DNA of 64,000 bases from Vibrio ruber DSM 16370 (GTDB taxonomy: Bacteria > Pseudomonadota > Gammaproteobacteria > Enterobacterales > Vibrionaceae): contig NZ_FULE01000006.1 of NCBI RefSeq assembly GCF_900163965.1, forward strand, positions 46,015 through 110,014, in the 5' to 3' direction. The notes under the pieces were generated by a model that saw nothing but the letters and a program-made list of their open reading frames with translations, was not told the origin of the DNA and did not search any database. The translations under genes and the position numbers were made by a program. Below are positions 50,746 through 62,429 of this stretch, piece by piece; position 1 is the stretch's first letter, and each line of letters opens with the position of its first letter.

Positions 50746-53700
50746 TTAGCCAAGATTTTTCCGGGCATTCTGGAACATCCGCATCCAAGCACCATTTTCA
50801 CCCCACGAATCAGGATGCCATGAGTTCACGACGGTGCGGAAAACACGTTCCGGGTGAGGCATCATGATGGTGACACGGCCATCTGTGGTTGTCAGACCGG
50901 TAATCGCGTTCGGTGAACCATTCGGGTTATTGGGATACTGCTGAGTCGGTTGCCCATAGTTATCAACATAACGAATAGCAACTGTACCGGATTGCTCAAT
51001 TGCAGCCAAATGAGCATTATCACGCACTTCAACCCGGCCTTCACCGTGAGAAACCGCAATCGGCATCCGGGATCCCGCCATACCACTAAAGAAAACTGAA
51101 TCAGATGGCTGAACCTCAACCAAACTAAAGCGGGCTTCAAAACGCTCAGACTCGTTACGAACAAACCGCGGCCATAAATCAGCCCCCGGGATCAACTCTC
51201 TGAGGTTCGACAACATCTGACATCCGTTACAAACCCCAAGAACAAAAGTATCCTGACGGTTAAAGAACCCTTCAAACATCTCTCTTGCCTGAGCGTTAAA
51301 CAGGATTGATTTTGCCCAGCCTTCACCGGCACCCAAGACATCCCCATAAGAGAAACCACCACAAGCGACTAATCCCTGATACTGTTCGAATGTAATCCGA
51401 CCAGACAACACATCACTCATATGGACATCAATCGCATCAAAACCAGCCCGTTCAAACGCTGCGGCCATCTCAACATGAGAATTGACGCCCTGCTCACGCA
51501 GCACAGCCATTTTCGGTCTGACACCAGTATTGACGAACGGTGCGGCCACATCTTCATGAATATCGTAACTCAAATGAACATTCAGCCCCGGATCGGCATT
51601 ATCTTGCTTCGCTGCAAACTCTTGCTGAGCACAATCCGGGTTATCACGCAGTGCCTGCATCTGATAAGTCGTCTCTGCCCAAATGGTTCTGAGTTCCGTT
51701 CTGGAACGTTCATAAACGACGTTCCCCTGTTGCGTCACCACAAAACGGTCAGAGGCTTCGGCAGTGCCGATCACATGAGTACAGTCTTTGAGCCCTTGTT
51801 GTGCCAATACATCCACAACAGCATCAACATCTTGTTCATGCACTTGGATAACTGCGCCCAGCTCTTCGTTAAACAGAACCGAGAGTACATCATCACCTAA
51901 CCCAGCAATGTCAACATTGACCCCACAGTGACCTGCAAATGCCATTTCAGCCAATGTGACCAACAGACCGCCATCGCCTTTATCATGGTATGCCAACAGC
52001 TTATTCGTGCGAACGAGTACCTGAATCGCATCAAAAAAGCCTTTCAGTTGCATCGCATCATCAACGTCAGCCGGTTGATCGCCTAACTGTTTGTAAACCT
52101 GCGCCAATGCCGTGGCACCAAGGCGATTTTTACCGTTCCCCAGATCAATCGCAATCAGTCGTGTATCACCTAAATCCGTACGCAGTTGAGGCGTAACGGT
52201 CTTACGGACATCCTCGACCCGGGCAAAAGCAGTAATAATCAGTGATAATGGTGACGTCACTTCTTTCTGCTCACCATTCTCTTCATGCCATTTGGTTTTC
52301 ATCGACATCGAGTCTTTACCGACCGGAATCGTCAGACCGAGGGCCGGACATAACTCTTCACCGACCGCTTTCACTGCTTCATACAAGCCGGCATCTTCAC
52401 CGGGGTGACCCGCCGGAGACATCCAGTTAGCCGATAATTTAATGTGTTTCAAATCGCCAATCGCAGTTGCAGCAATATTGGTCAACGACTCAGCAACAGC
52501 CAGACGAGCAGATGCAGCAAAATCGAGCAGCGCTACAGGTGTACGCTCACCCATCGACATTGCTTCACCGCAATAGGTATCAAAACTGGCCGTGGTGACC
52601 GCACAGTTGGCAACCGGCACTTGCCACGGACCAACCATTTGATCGCGTGCCACCATTCCTGTCACAGAACGATCGCCAATCGTAATCAGGAAGGTTTTTT
52701 CAGCCACAGCAGGTAAACGCAGGACGCGCTCAACGGCTTCATTTAGTTCGATACCACTACGGTCTATCGCTGCCCCCTGCACCTTCAGGGTTGTGGCTTC
52801 ACGATGCATTTTCGGTGGTTTACCCAACAGAATATCCATCGGCATATCGATTGGTGTGTTGTTAAAGTGCGAATCTTCCAGTGTCAGATGACGTTCTTCC
52901 GTCGCAATACCGACCACCGCATAAGGAGCACGTTCACGACGACAAATTGCATCAAAGGTTTCCATCTGCTCAGGCGCAACCGCCAGCACATAACGCTCCT
53001 GAGATTCATTACACCAGATTTCCAGCGGGCTCATGCCCGGTTCATCATTCGGCACATCGCGCAACTGGAATTTACCACCGCGTTCGCCGTCATTGACCAA
53101 CTCTGGTAATGCATTCGAAATCCCGCCGGCACCGACATCATGAATAAAGGCAATCGGATTGTTTTCGCCCAACTGCCAACAACGGTCAATCACTTCCTGA
53201 CAACGGCGTTCCATTTCAGGGTTTTCCCGTTGCACCGACGCAAAGTCGAGATCTTCAGCCGACTGACCGGAAGCCATCGAAGAGGCAGCGCCGCCGCCCA
53301 AACCGATGTTCATCGCCGGGCCACCCAATACAATCAGGCTCGCTCCGACCGGAATCTCTTTCTTCTGAATATGGTCTTCGCGAATGTTCCCCATCCCACC
53401 GGCAATCATAATCGGCTTATGGTAACCCCGGATTTCTTCACCGGCGTGAGACGTCACTTTCTCTTCATAGGTACGGAAATAGCCCAACAGATTCGGACGA
53501 CCAAATTCATTGTTAAATGCCGCGCCGCCCAATGGGCCTTCAATCATGATATCCAGCGCATTGACTATACGACCCGGTTTACCGAAATCGGTCTCCCATG
53601 GCTGTTCAAAATGCGGAATACGCAGGTTAGAGACTGTAAAACCAACCAGACCGGCTTTCGGTTTACCGCCAATCCCGGTGGCGCCCTCATCACGAATTTC

Positions 53701-54642
53701 ACCGCCGCTTCCGGTTGAAGCACCCGGCCATGGCGAGATTGCCGTCGGGTGGTTATGAGTTTCCACCTTCATCAGGATATGGGCATCTTCCGTATGGTAG
53801 TTGTACTGACGTGTTTGCGGATCAGGGAAGAAACGACCAACTTTAGAACCGGTCATCACTGCCGCATTATCTTTGTATGCAGACAACACATAATCCGGTG
53901 TCGTTTCGTAAGTATTCTTAATCATCTTAAACAGGGATTTTTCCTGTTCAACCCCGTCAATCGTCCAGTCCGCATTAAAAATCTTGTGCCGACAATGTTC
54001 TGAGTTTGCCTGTGCAAACATCATCAATTCAATGTCATTGGGATTGCGGCCGAGCTTGGTAAAGTTCTCCACCAGATAATCAATTTCATCTTCTGCCAGC
54101 GCCAGACCAAGTTCAAGGTTGGCCTGTTCCAATGCTTTACGTCCGCCGCCAAGAACATCAACTGCGGTGACCGCTGCCGGTGTTGCACTGTGGAATAATC
54201 GGGCCGCTGATTCTAAATCAGTAAAAACCACTTCCATCATGCGATCGTGAAGTAGCCCTTGTAGTGCGCTCTGCTCCGCTTCCGTTAATGTAGTTGAGGA
54301 TTCAATATAGTAAGCGGTTCCCCGTTCCAAACGTTTCACTTTGTCGAGACCACAGTTGTGGGCAATATCACTCGACTTCGATGACCACGGAGAAATGGTG
54401 CCCGGACGCGGCGTAACCAGCAACAATAATCCCTCTGGCTGATGCTCTTCAATGGTCGGGCCATAAGTCAGCAATTTTTCTAACTTCTCAGTTTCTTGAC
54501 GATCCAAATCGGCTGTCAGATCAGCAAAGTGCATAAATTCTGCGTAAATACCGGTCACGGGTAAACGCAGCTCGCGACACCGTTCAAGAAGTTTGTTTAC
54601 TCGGAATTCAGAAAGCGCTGGGGAGCCACGGAAAATTCTCAT
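50746..54642 (-). CDS. purL: Phosphoribosylformylglycinamidine synthase
   Basis: A 1298-residue large-type PurL (FGAR-AT), fourth step of purine synthesis. The order is an N-terminal PurS-like part ([18 protein letters not shown]), two AIR-synthase-like halves with the ATP loops ([26 protein letters not shown]) and a C-terminal class I glutaminase with Cys in [10 protein letters not shown] and His/Glu in [12 protein letters not shown] 54642 matches the family N-terminus and length (1295 in E. coli). A PurR operator and promoter lie upstream. Next to mltF-tadA, as in E. coli. Confidence 0.97.
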   Translation of the reverse strand: MRIFRGSPALSEFRVNKLLERCRELRLPVTGIYAEFMHFADLTADLDRQETEKLEKLLTYGPTIEEHQPEGLLLLVTPRPGTISPWSSKSSDIAHNCGLDKVKRLERGTAYYIESSTTLTEAEQSALQGLLHDRMMEVVFTDLESAARLFHSATPAAVTAVDVLGGGRKALEQANLELGLALAEDEIDYLVENFTKLGRNPNDIELMMFAQANSEHCRHKIFNADWTIDGVEQEKSLFKMIKNTYETTPDYVLSAYKDNAAVMTGSKVGRFFPDPQTRQYNYHTEDAHILMKVETHNHPTAISPWPGASTGSGGEIRDEGATGIGGKPKAGLVGFTVSNLRIPHFEQPWETDFGKPGRIVNALDIMIEGPLGGAAFNNEFGRPNLLGYFRTYEEKVTSHAGEEIRGYHKPIMIAGGMGNIREDHIQKKEIPVGASLIVLGGPAMNIGLGGGAASSMASGQSAEDLDFASVQRENPEMERRCQEVIDRCWQLGENNPIAFIHDVGAGGISNALPELVNDGERGGKFQLRDVPNDEPGMSPLEIWCNESQERYVLAVAPEQMETFDAICRRERAPYAVVGIATEERHLTLEDSHFNNTPIDMPMDILLGKPPKMHREATTLKVQGAAIDRSGIELNEAVERVLRLPAVAEKTFLITIGDRSVTGMVARDQMVGPWQVPVANCAVTTASFDTYCGEAMSMGERTPVALLDFAASARLAVAESLTNIAATAIGDLKHIKLSANWMSPAGHPGEDAGLYEAVKAVGEELCPALGLTIPVGKDSMSMKTKWHEENGEQKEVTSPLSLIITAFARVEDVRKTVTPQLRTDLGDTRLIAIDLGNGKNRLGATALAQVYKQLGDQPADVDDAMQLKGFFDAIQVLVRTNKLLAYHDKGDGGLLVTLAEMAFAGHCGVNVDIAGLGDDVLSVLFNEELGAVIQVHEQDVDAVVDVLAQQGLKDCTHVIGTAEASDRFVVTQQGNVVYERSRTELRTIWAETTYQMQALRDNPDCAQQEFAAKQDNADPGLNVHLSYDIHEDVAAPFVNTGVRPKMAVLREQGVNSHVEMAAAFERAGFDAIDVHMSDVLSGRITFEQYQGLVACGGFSYGDVLGAGEGWAKSILFNAQAREMFEGFFNRQDTFVLGVCNGCQMLSNLRELIPGADLWPRFVRNESERFEARFSLVEVQPSDSVFFSGMAGSRMPIAVSHGEGRVEVRDNAHLAAIEQSGTVAIRYVDNYGQPTQQYPNNPNGSPNAITGLTTTDGRVTIMMPHPERVFRTVVNSWHPDSWGENGAWMRMFQNARKNLG

Positions 54643-54750
54643 GTGCTTAGGTCTCTGTTGCTGTTGGTTGAGGTAGTATTGGAATAAATTCAAACAATTA
54701 AATTAAAAAAGACTGAATGCATACCAATTTTACCTATGATTGTGCGGCGC

Positions 54751-54779
54751 ATTATAAAGGAATTATTTTTGTGATGTAA
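54751..54779 (-). promoter_or_regulatory. Promoter of purL
   Basis: -35 TTACAT (54779-54774), 17-base spacer, perfect -10 TATAAT (54756-54751). A start near 54744 gives a leader of about 100 bases. Confidence 0.7.
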
Positions 54780-54785
54780 CACCAA

Positions 54786-54801
54786 ACGCAACCGTTTGCG
54801 T
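54786..54801. promoter_or_regulatory. PurR operator of purL
   Basis: ACGCAACCGTTTGCGT fits the degenerate PurR consensus ANGCAANCGNTTNCNT at every fixed base. It lies six bases upstream of the -35 box of purL. Confidence 0.85.
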
Positions 54802-54915
54802 CATTTTTTTTATGAATTTTGAAATCTCTCGCCTTCATGTCATTCCCAGTGACATAATTTACCATTTTACTCATCAAAAAGTTGCGATTCAGCGGTGCTT
54901 TGATATAAAAGCATC

Positions 54916-56508
54916 ATGATGAGAAGAGATAAGTTGTACATGATCCGAATATTCCGATGTCAGGCCCGTAATATCCTCGCTTTTATATTCTTGGTAACCC
55001 TACTCAGCGGCTGTCAGATCGACTCTAAACCGAAAAGCGAACTCGATCAGATCCGTGAGCGCGGTGTGTTACGTGTCGGTACCCTGAACAATCAGCTCTC
55101 CTATTTTATCGGGCCGGAAGGGCCATCGGGTATGGATTATGAACTGGCGCGCGAATTTGCCAAATCCCTCGGTGTCAAACTGGAAATGAAACCGGTATAT
55201 CGTGTTGCTGCACTTTTTCCTGCCTTGGAAAAAGGAGAAGTCGATATTATTGCCGCCGGCCAGATCCAAAATACCCAACGGATCCGGAAATTCCGTCCCG
55301 GCCCTGCTTATTACTATGTCAGTCAGCAGGTCGTTTACCGACAGGGGCAATGGCACCCTCGCAATATGTCTCAACTGATTCAGAAACAGCAGGAGCTGTT
55401 AAACACACCAGAACAGAATGATGTGTTAAATGTGGTTGACGATTCCCACTTTGAACAGACACTGATACGGCTCAAAAAGAAATACCCTCAATTTCAGTTT
55501 CAGATCGAAGCAAATTCAGACGTTCATGATCTATTGAAAGAAGTCTCGCAGGGAAAATTGATGTTCACCATCGCAGACTCGGTTGAAATCTCTCTGGCTC
55601 AGCGGATCTATCCCGATTTGGCCACTGCATTTGAAATTACCGATGACCAGCCTATTTCTTGGTTTATTCGTCGTTCGGATGACGAAAGCCTCTATGCACT
55701 GATGATTGAATTCTTCGGTAATCAGAAACAAGCCGGTACAATTGCCTCACTGGAAGAAAAATATATCGGCCATGTCGGAACATTTGATTATGTCGATACC
55801 AGAGCATTTATTCGGGCGCTGGACAGCCGACTGCCGAAATGGACACCGCTGTTCCAAAAATATGCCGATGAATTTGACTGGCGCCTCATCGCTGCATTGT
55901 CCTATCAGGAATCTCACTGGAACCCCCGAGCCAAATCGCCAACCGGAGTGCGGGGGATGATGATGCTGACGTTAACAACCGCAAAATCCGTTGGGATCAC
56001 CAATCGACTCAATCCGGAACAGTCCATTCGTGGTGGTGTCAAGTATCTCCGTCGCATGGTCAGCCGCGTCCCCGACTCCATTCCTGATCATGAGAAAATC
56101 TGGTTCGCGCTGGCATCTTACAATATGGGCTACGGCCATATGATGGATGCTCGTCACCTGACCAAACAGCAAGGCGGCGATCCGAATGCATGGGGAGAAG
56201 TCAAAGATCGTCTTCCTCTGCTGAGAAAGCGTCGTTATTTCAGTCAAACCCGTTACGGCTATGCTCGTGGTGATGAAGCACTGGCTTATGTCGAAAATAT
56301 CCGCCGCTATTATCAAAGTATGATTGGTCATATTAATGCGCAAACAGCGGCAGATAACAACAGTACCAGCGTCGATGATTTAACGGTCATTCAGGCTATG
56401 ATTCCTGACGCGGATGAAGCCACCGAGCAAGATCAGGCCGCAGAGAGTCTCGAATCAGAGGAAAATACCGCCACAACTACCGATACCAGTGATGTGGCAA
56501 CACAATAA
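54916..56508 (+). CDS. mltF: Membrane-bound lytic murein transglycosylase F
   Basis: A 530-residue enzyme that cuts peptidoglycan glycan strands. It has a signal peptide with lipobox LLSGC (Cys33), so this form is a lipoprotein. An ABC-type solute-binding domain (about 45-290) is followed by an SLT domain with catalytic Glu332 in ALSYQESHWNPRAKSPTGVRG-type sequence and ALASYNMGYGH. An acidic low-complexity tail ends it. The start is uncertain: ATG 54916, 54919 and 54940 are all possible and none has a strong ribosome site. It is divergent from purL, as in E. coli. Confidence 0.93.
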   Translation: MMRRDKLYMIRIFRCQARNILAFIFLVTLLSGCQIDSKPKSELDQIRERGVLRVGTLNNQLSYFIGPEGPSGMDYELAREFAKSLGVKLEMKPVYRVAALFPALEKGEVDIIAAGQIQNTQRIRKFRPGPAYYYVSQQVVYRQGQWHPRNMSQLIQKQQELLNTPEQNDVLNVVDDSHFEQTLIRLKKKYPQFQFQIEANSDVHDLLKEVSQGKLMFTIADSVEISLAQRIYPDLATAFEITDDQPISWFIRRSDDESLYALMIEFFGNQKQAGTIASLEEKYIGHVGTFDYVDTRAFIRALDSRLPKWTPLFQKYADEFDWRLIAALSYQESHWNPRAKSPTGVRGMMMLTLTTAKSVGITNRLNPEQSIRGGVKYLRRMVSRVPDSIPDHEKIWFALASYNMGYGHMMDARHLTKQQGGDPNAWGEVKDRLPLLRKRRYFSQTRYGYARGDEALAYVENIRRYYQSMIGHINAQTAADNNSTSVDDLTVIQAMIPDADEATEQDQAAESLESEENTATTTDTSDVATQ

Positions 56509-56696
56509 CGGTATGCAATGCTTGATTTTTGTTATGGAAACCCTTACATATTAGATATGCCCGACGTTCGTCGGGTTCATCTTCCGGTCATAATACATCT
56601 GTAAAAGACAATTGTCTGATTCTTGAAGCCGTTTGACTGCCCCCAAGAAGAGATTGTTCTGACTATTCATTGGTATTTTTGAAAGGAGGTTAATCC

Positions 56697-56828
56697 ATGC
56701 TGAAAAAACAAATGAAGTCCAAGCATTTATGGCGGACAACAGCAGCGATTCACCGTAAACGTAAGCTAGCTAACAATAAAAAGAAAATTTTTGCTCGCCA
56801 CCGGGCATTTACACATCAGATTGCTTGA
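56697..56828 (+). CDS. Small basic protein, 43 residues
   Basis: An ATG at 56697 preceded by AAAGGAGG, a near-perfect ribosome site at good spacing, opens a 44-codon frame. The product is strongly basic (MLKKQMKSKHLWRT, HRKRKLANNKKKIFARHR) with few acidic residues, resembling a ribosome- or nucleic-acid-associated peptide. I do not recognise it. It lies between mltF and the convergent tadA. Confidence 0.65.
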   Translation: MLKKQMKSKHLWRTTAAIHRKRKLANNKKKIFARHRAFTHQIA

Positions 56829-56897
56829 ATAATAGATTGCTTGAGAGATTCACGCTAAATCTGAATCCCGCTAAGGGAATACTCACTCACCATCGAC

Positions 56898-56926
56898 GTC
56901 TCCTTCCCAAACCAAAAGAAGGAGAC
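56898..56926. repeat. Inverted repeat near the tadA 3' end
   Basis: GTCTCCTTC / GAAGGAGAC with an 11-base loop. No T run. It could be a 3' processing or termination element for tadA or for the small ORF. Confidence 0.4.
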
Positions 56927-56994
56927 AGTATCTTCCCCACCGTCATTGTTCATCCATCAACAACCCTTGCTTTGTATATCGCAGGTCAGACTGG

Positions 56995-57516
56995 CTATTC
57001 ATCGGATTGACCACTCTCCCGCTGCTGACGTTTCCGGTCTTTAATCTCCTGACGCCGACGCCGGAAAAAGCCTTGCAGTTGTTCACGACATTCCGTTTCG
57101 AGCAACCCTTGTTCTATCTGCGCGTAATGATAAGCAGCATCGCTCTCAAACAGGTTCATAACGGTACCTGCAGCACCGGCTTTCAAGTCCGATGCACCGA
57201 AAACAATCCGTTTCACCCGACTGTGTAATAAAGCACCGGCACACATCGGGCAAGGTTCCAGTGTGACATAAAGCGTCGAATCCACCAGCCGATAGTTTTC
57301 CAGCACTTGTCCGGCCTTGCGCAGAACCTGGATTTCTGCATGAGCCGTCGCATCATGGGTGGTGATAGACCGGTTCCAGCCCTCTGCAATCACCTGATTA
57401 TCTTTAACCAATACCGCTCCGACCGGAACTTCACCTTCCAGCTCCGCTTGATGTGCCAGTTGTATCGCCCGGCGCATAAACCGTTCATCGTCAGCAGAAA
57501 AATGTTGCGCCTGCAT
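56995..57516 (-). CDS. tadA: tRNA-specific adenosine deaminase
   Basis: A 173-residue deaminase that makes inosine at position 34 of tRNA-Arg(ACG). Zinc ligands are His59 in TAHAEI (with catalytic Glu61), and Cys89 and Cys92 in PCPMC. ATG 57516 follows AGAGGATTC; a GTG at 57549 is a possible earlier start. The C-terminus is very basic. It lies next to mltF and purL as in E. coli. Confidence 0.94.
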   Translation of the reverse strand: MQAQHFSADDERFMRRAIQLAHQAELEGEVPVGAVLVKDNQVIAEGWNRSITTHDATAHAEIQVLRKAGQVLENYRLVDSTLYVTLEPCPMCAGALLHSRVKRIVFGASDLKAGAAGTVMNLFESDAAYHYAQIEQGLLETECREQLQGFFRRRRQEIKDRKRQQRESGQSDE

Positions 57517-57591
57517 GAATCCTCTGTCTCTTAGTACCTCATCTTTCACCGCATTATACCCTGAATCATTGCCAGATGTTGTACGCCGATA

Positions 57592-58479
57592 TCACCTGTG
57601 TTTGCCCTTTTCAGAAAGGGACTCATAAAGATAGTCAGACAGTAAGCGAACTTTCGGTGAAATATGACGATTTTGCGGATACAACGCCCAGACGCCTTCC
57701 CGATCATCCCGATAGCGAGTTAAGACTTCAACAAGCTGGCCGCTCGCAAGATAGGGTTCGACATAGTAATCCGGTAACTGAGCAATCCCCATCCCTTTTA
57801 ACGCTGCATCAAGCAACACCACACCACTGTTACAACGGATGCGCCCGCGAATCCCCAGAGAACGGGCATGATGATGATCTTTGAAGCGCCAGTGATCATA
57901 AGTACCGACCAGACAGTGATGTTTGGATAATTCAGATAAGGTGTACGGTTCTCCATACTGTGCCAGATACGTCGGTGCTGCACACACATGCAACCGTCTG
58001 GGGCTTAACTTCCTGACAACGAAACTGGAGTCATGTAATTGTCCGAGCCGAATTGCCAGATCAACACCATTTTCAATCAAATCCAACGGCCGGTTAGTCA
58101 GTACCAACTCCAGTTCCAGTTTCGGATACAGTTGTAAAAAGTCATGTAACAACGGGGCAATTTTCTGCTCGCCGTAAGTCACCGGTGCCGTCACTTTCAG
58201 TCGCCCGATCGGAATCTGCTGCATCTGCGTCACGGTACGCTCAGCATGTTCCAGACCTTCCACCAACTGTTTGCATTGTTGGTAATAGACCTGCCCGGCT
58301 TCGGTCAATGACACCTTCCGCGTGGTGCGCAGCAACAGCTTAATGGCTAAACGCTCTTCCAAAGCCGCCACTCGACGACTGACATTTGCCACCGATGTCG
58401 TTAACTTTTGTGCCGCCCGGGTAAAGCTTTCCGTCTCAGCGACTGCGACAAATTCGCTGACACCATCCCATATTGCCAT
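57592..58479 (-). CDS. LysR-family regulator, likely of frmA-fghA
   Basis: A 295-residue LysR-type protein. The winged HTH is at about 5-60 (FTRAAQKLTTSVANVSRRVAALEERL), followed by a substrate-binding domain of the AaeR/YafC-like kind (VTAPVTYGEQKIAPLL, DLAIRLGQL). It is divergent from frmA with 133 bases between, so it probably controls the formaldehyde genes. The inducer is unknown. In E. coli the frm operon is controlled by FrmR instead, an unrelated repressor, so this is a different regulatory solution. Confidence 0.85.
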   Translation of the reverse strand: MAIWDGVSEFVAVAETESFTRAAQKLTTSVANVSRRVAALEERLAIKLLLRTTRKVSLTEAGQVYYQQCKQLVEGLEHAERTVTQMQQIPIGRLKVTAPVTYGEQKIAPLLHDFLQLYPKLELELVLTNRPLDLIENGVDLAIRLGQLHDSSFVVRKLSPRRLHVCAAPTYLAQYGEPYTLSELSKHHCLVGTYDHWRFKDHHHARSLGIRGRIRCNSGVVLLDAALKGMGIAQLPDYYVEPYLASGQLVEVLTRYRDDREGVWALYPQNRHISPKVRLLSDYLYESLSEKGKHR

Positions 58480-58562
58480 GATTCATTATTACCACAGTGT
58501 AAAAGTAATTCTCTTTTTTACTTGATTATAAAATATAAGAAAAGAACTATACTCAATTTCAC

Positions 58563-59746
<1,184 letters not shown>

Positions 59747-59802
59747 TTTTATGCGCCCCGTCTCTGGTTTATCCGAACCGGAGACGGGAAAAGGAGCCTG
59801 AC

Positions 59803-60654
59803 ATGTTAGAACAAATCAGCCAGTCCAAAGTATTTGGTGGATGGCATAAGCAGTACACACACCCTTCAGATGTGCTTGATTGTACGATGCGTTTTGCAAT
59901 TTATCTGCCGCCGGATGCCAGTGACAACCATCCGGTTCCTGTACTTTACTGGTTATCCGGTCTCACCTGTACCGATGAAAATTTCATGCAGAAAGCAGGG
60001 GCATTCCAAAAAGCAGCCGCACTCGGTATCGCAATTGTGGCACCGGATACCAGCCCGAGAGGAGAAGGCGTTCCGGATGATCCGCAAGGCGCTTATGATC
60101 TGGGACTCGGCGCCGGATTCTACCTCAACGCAACCCAAGCTCCGTGGAACCGGCATTACCAGATGTATAGTTATATCGTCAATGAGCTGCCCTCCCTCAT
60201 CGAGAAGAACTTCCCGGTGACGTCCGAGCGCTCGATTGCAGGACATAGCATGGGAGGACACGGTGCCCTGACGATTGGCATTAAAAATCCGCAGCGCTAT
60301 CGTTCAATTTCAGCCTTCAGCCCGATTTGCCATCCGGTTGCCTGCCCCTGGGGGCAAAAAGCCCTGAAAGCTTATCTGGGCGAAGATCAGGCACTATGGC
60401 AAGATTATGATGCAACAGAGCTATTGAAACAAAAGGGTTGTGCGCTTCCCATTTTGATTGATCAAGGTGAAATGGATCCATTTCTGGAAGAGCAGTTGAA
60501 ACCGTGGGATTTACTTGAAGTTGCCGATCATCAACATTGTGAACTGACCTATCAGTCTCACCCCGGTTATGATCACAGTTATTACTTTATTCAAAGCTTC
60601 ATTGAGTCACATCTGCAATTTCATGCGTTATATCTGTCGGGGCAGCCTGCTTAA
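59803..60654 (+). CDS. fghA: S-formylglutathione hydrolase
   Basis: A 283-residue serine hydrolase, the second step of formaldehyde detoxification, releasing formate and glutathione. The triad is Ser149 in AGHSMGGHGAL, Asp225 in QGEMDPF and His258 in GYDHSYYF. It follows frmA by 56 bases. Its 3' end overlaps the convergent pilV gene by 56 bases. Confidence 0.96.
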   Translation: MLEQISQSKVFGGWHKQYTHPSDVLDCTMRFAIYLPPDASDNHPVPVLYWLSGLTCTDENFMQKAGAFQKAAALGIAIVAPDTSPRGEGVPDDPQGAYDLGLGAGFYLNATQAPWNRHYQMYSYIVNELPSLIEKNFPVTSERSIAGHSMGGHGALTIGIKNPQRYRSISAFSPICHPVACPWGQKALKAYLGEDQALWQDYDATELLKQKGCALPILIDQGEMDPFLEEQLKPWDLLEVADHQHCELTYQSHPGYDHSYYFIQSFIESHLQFHALYLSGQPA

Positions 60655-61141
60655 GCAAGCGGGGTTCAAATTCATTGAATCGTGAAATCATGGTGGAAAG
60701 CGCAACCTGATGCGTTTTCCCCTGTTGTCCCGACCAACGCACAACCACACGAACCGGCTTCAGATCCCCTTCAAATAGTGGTGTACCAACCAGTATCCCG
60801 ATACAAAAATCGCCTTGGGACTCACAATCCTGACTGGTCTTGATCTGCGCAAAATCAACGGAACCGACCGCGGTATGACGATTGATAACATGACTCGTCT
60901 GCGCACCATGTGTCCGTAAACGTTCCAGCGTTGTACTGGCCAGATCCAAAGCTTGGGTTCGCTGTAAGATATCCCGGGTCTGAAATATTATCAGTCGCTG
61001 TAACTGACCGGCTCCCAGAATGCCGATACTCAGTAGCACCAAAGCAATCATCACTTCGAGTAAGGTGTTCCCCCGCCACTGGCGTTGATGAGAGAGCTTA
61101 TTGCTTGGATTAACGCTTGGCTTGGCATTGCTACGGTTCAT
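60599..61141 (-). CDS. pilV: Type IV minor pilin PilV-like
   Basis: A 180-residue prepilin. A long basic leader ends RQWRG, then NTLLEVMIALVLLSIG, the type III signal with Glu at +5 and a hydrophobic helix. The globular part has a Cys pair typical of minor pilins. Last gene of a four-gene minor-pilin cluster; its start overlaps the pilX-like gene by 11 bases. Its C-terminal end lies antisense to the end of fghA. Confidence 0.8.
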   Translation of the reverse strand: MNRSNAKPSVNPSNKLSHQRQWRGNTLLEVMIALVLLSIGILGAGQLQRLIIFQTRDILQRTQALDLASTTLERLRTHGAQTSHVINRHTAVGSVDFAQIKTSQDCESQGDFCIGILVGTPLFEGDLKPVRVVVRWSGQQGKTHQVALSTMISRFNEFEPRLLKQAAPTDITHEIADVTQ

Positions 61142-62429
61142 ACCAGCTTTCCCCGCGCCACTTTGCAGGACGAATCAAGCTGAGTGGTTTGATCAACAAA
61201 TCGCGTCGATAATGAAAATCAACATGCCCCTGAACCACGGCAAAACGTCTGTCAGCGTCCAACACTAAACCGCCCGCCGGATAAAAAGAACCAAGTTGAA
61301 AATAACTCACCTGTTCCGGAGAGATGTTGCGTTGCGGTCGCTGTTGCGCCAAAGACTGAATCAGTGCCGTTTGTAATTCTGTCTCTCTCCAGTTTTGAAA
61401 TTCAATATTCGCATGGCGCGGTGAAATAAATTGATACAGCATCCCCTGCAACGGATGATGACTTTCAATCCCGACCAACCCGTCCTGAATCAACACAATA
61501 ATGCCCTGTTGAGAAAATTTTGCCTGAATCGCAGTATTAATGCGTTGAACATCGAGATCGGACAACACACAACCCCCATAGACCCAGATAATCATTTTCC
61601 CCTGCCTGATCAGATTTTCAATCTGAGCGGCACATTCCGGGTTCAACTGACTGTGGGGTAACTCAAGAGCATTCTGATAGCGAATTTGACCGCTGGCTTC
61701 ATTCAGCGATGCCGGGATCCGCCCGACCTGAGGGTTTGACATCACTTGAAACCATTGCTGTACCGCCACACCAAACAGATCGCGGAAAGGTGATAAAGTG
61801 GGGGTGTGCTGATAGTCAGATCTGGCATGTTCAGCTGACAACGCAACCGAGTGATATGACTCGTGGCACCGCCCTGAATCATTCGGAAACCCGGCATATA
61901 GCGGATAAGGTAACTGATCCGGATGATAGGTGGTTAGCGACGGTGCATAGAAGTCATACTTATACCGTACGGCGATACATTGCCAATCCCCCGCAGCGTG
62001 CAAACGAGCCAGATCAGGCGCAAACGATGCCGGTTTCATCAGGATCAACCGACTACTGCTCTTCACGGTTGCAGCAGAATCCGGTAAAGGCAGACGGTAG
62101 CGTTTTTGTAATGTGGTCGTCCCGACAGTCGCTGTCAGTTGCTGCTCCCGGGGAGAGACAGACCGGATCTGATGCGCAATCTGCTGACATGCAGAAGGTA
62201 ACGCAGACTCTGCATGAACGGAACGGATCTGTGTCCACAGACATTCAAGTTCACCTTCTGCCTGCCAGAAAGACTGACGACGTTCCGTTTCATACTGAAG
62301 CTCAGTCAATTGATAACGGCTGAGTTGTGCAGCGCGGCCAACAACGATCAACATGAGACTAATCATCAGCGCCGTCAGCAACAATGTCGCAGCGCCCTGT
62401 TGCCGGTTCCTGAGATAACACCACATCAT
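61131..62429 (-). CDS. Type IV minor pilin PilX-like
   Basis: A 432-residue protein with a short leader RQQG, then AATLLLTALMISLMLIVVG. It lacks Glu at +5, as in the PilX/GspK class that caps the pilus tip. The length is large for PilX (usually about 200), so the large globular part may be a special domain; it contains WVYGGC and ISPEQVSYFQLGSFYPAGG. ATG 62429 overlaps the pilW stop as ATGA. Confidence 0.7.
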   Translation of the reverse strand: MMWCYLRNRQQGAATLLLTALMISLMLIVVGRAAQLSRYQLTELQYETERRQSFWQAEGELECLWTQIRSVHAESALPSACQQIAHQIRSVSPREQQLTATVGTTTLQKRYRLPLPDSAATVKSSSRLILMKPASFAPDLARLHAAGDWQCIAVRYKYDFYAPSLTTYHPDQLPYPLYAGFPNDSGRCHESYHSVALSAEHARSDYQHTPTLSPFRDLFGVAVQQWFQVMSNPQVGRIPASLNEASGQIRYQNALELPHSQLNPECAAQIENLIRQGKMIIWVYGGCVLSDLDVQRINTAIQAKFSQQGIIVLIQDGLVGIESHHPLQGMLYQFISPRHANIEFQNWRETELQTALIQSLAQQRPQRNISPEQVSYFQLGSFYPAGGLVLDADRRFAVVQGHVDFHYRRDLLIKPLSLIRPAKWRGESWYEP

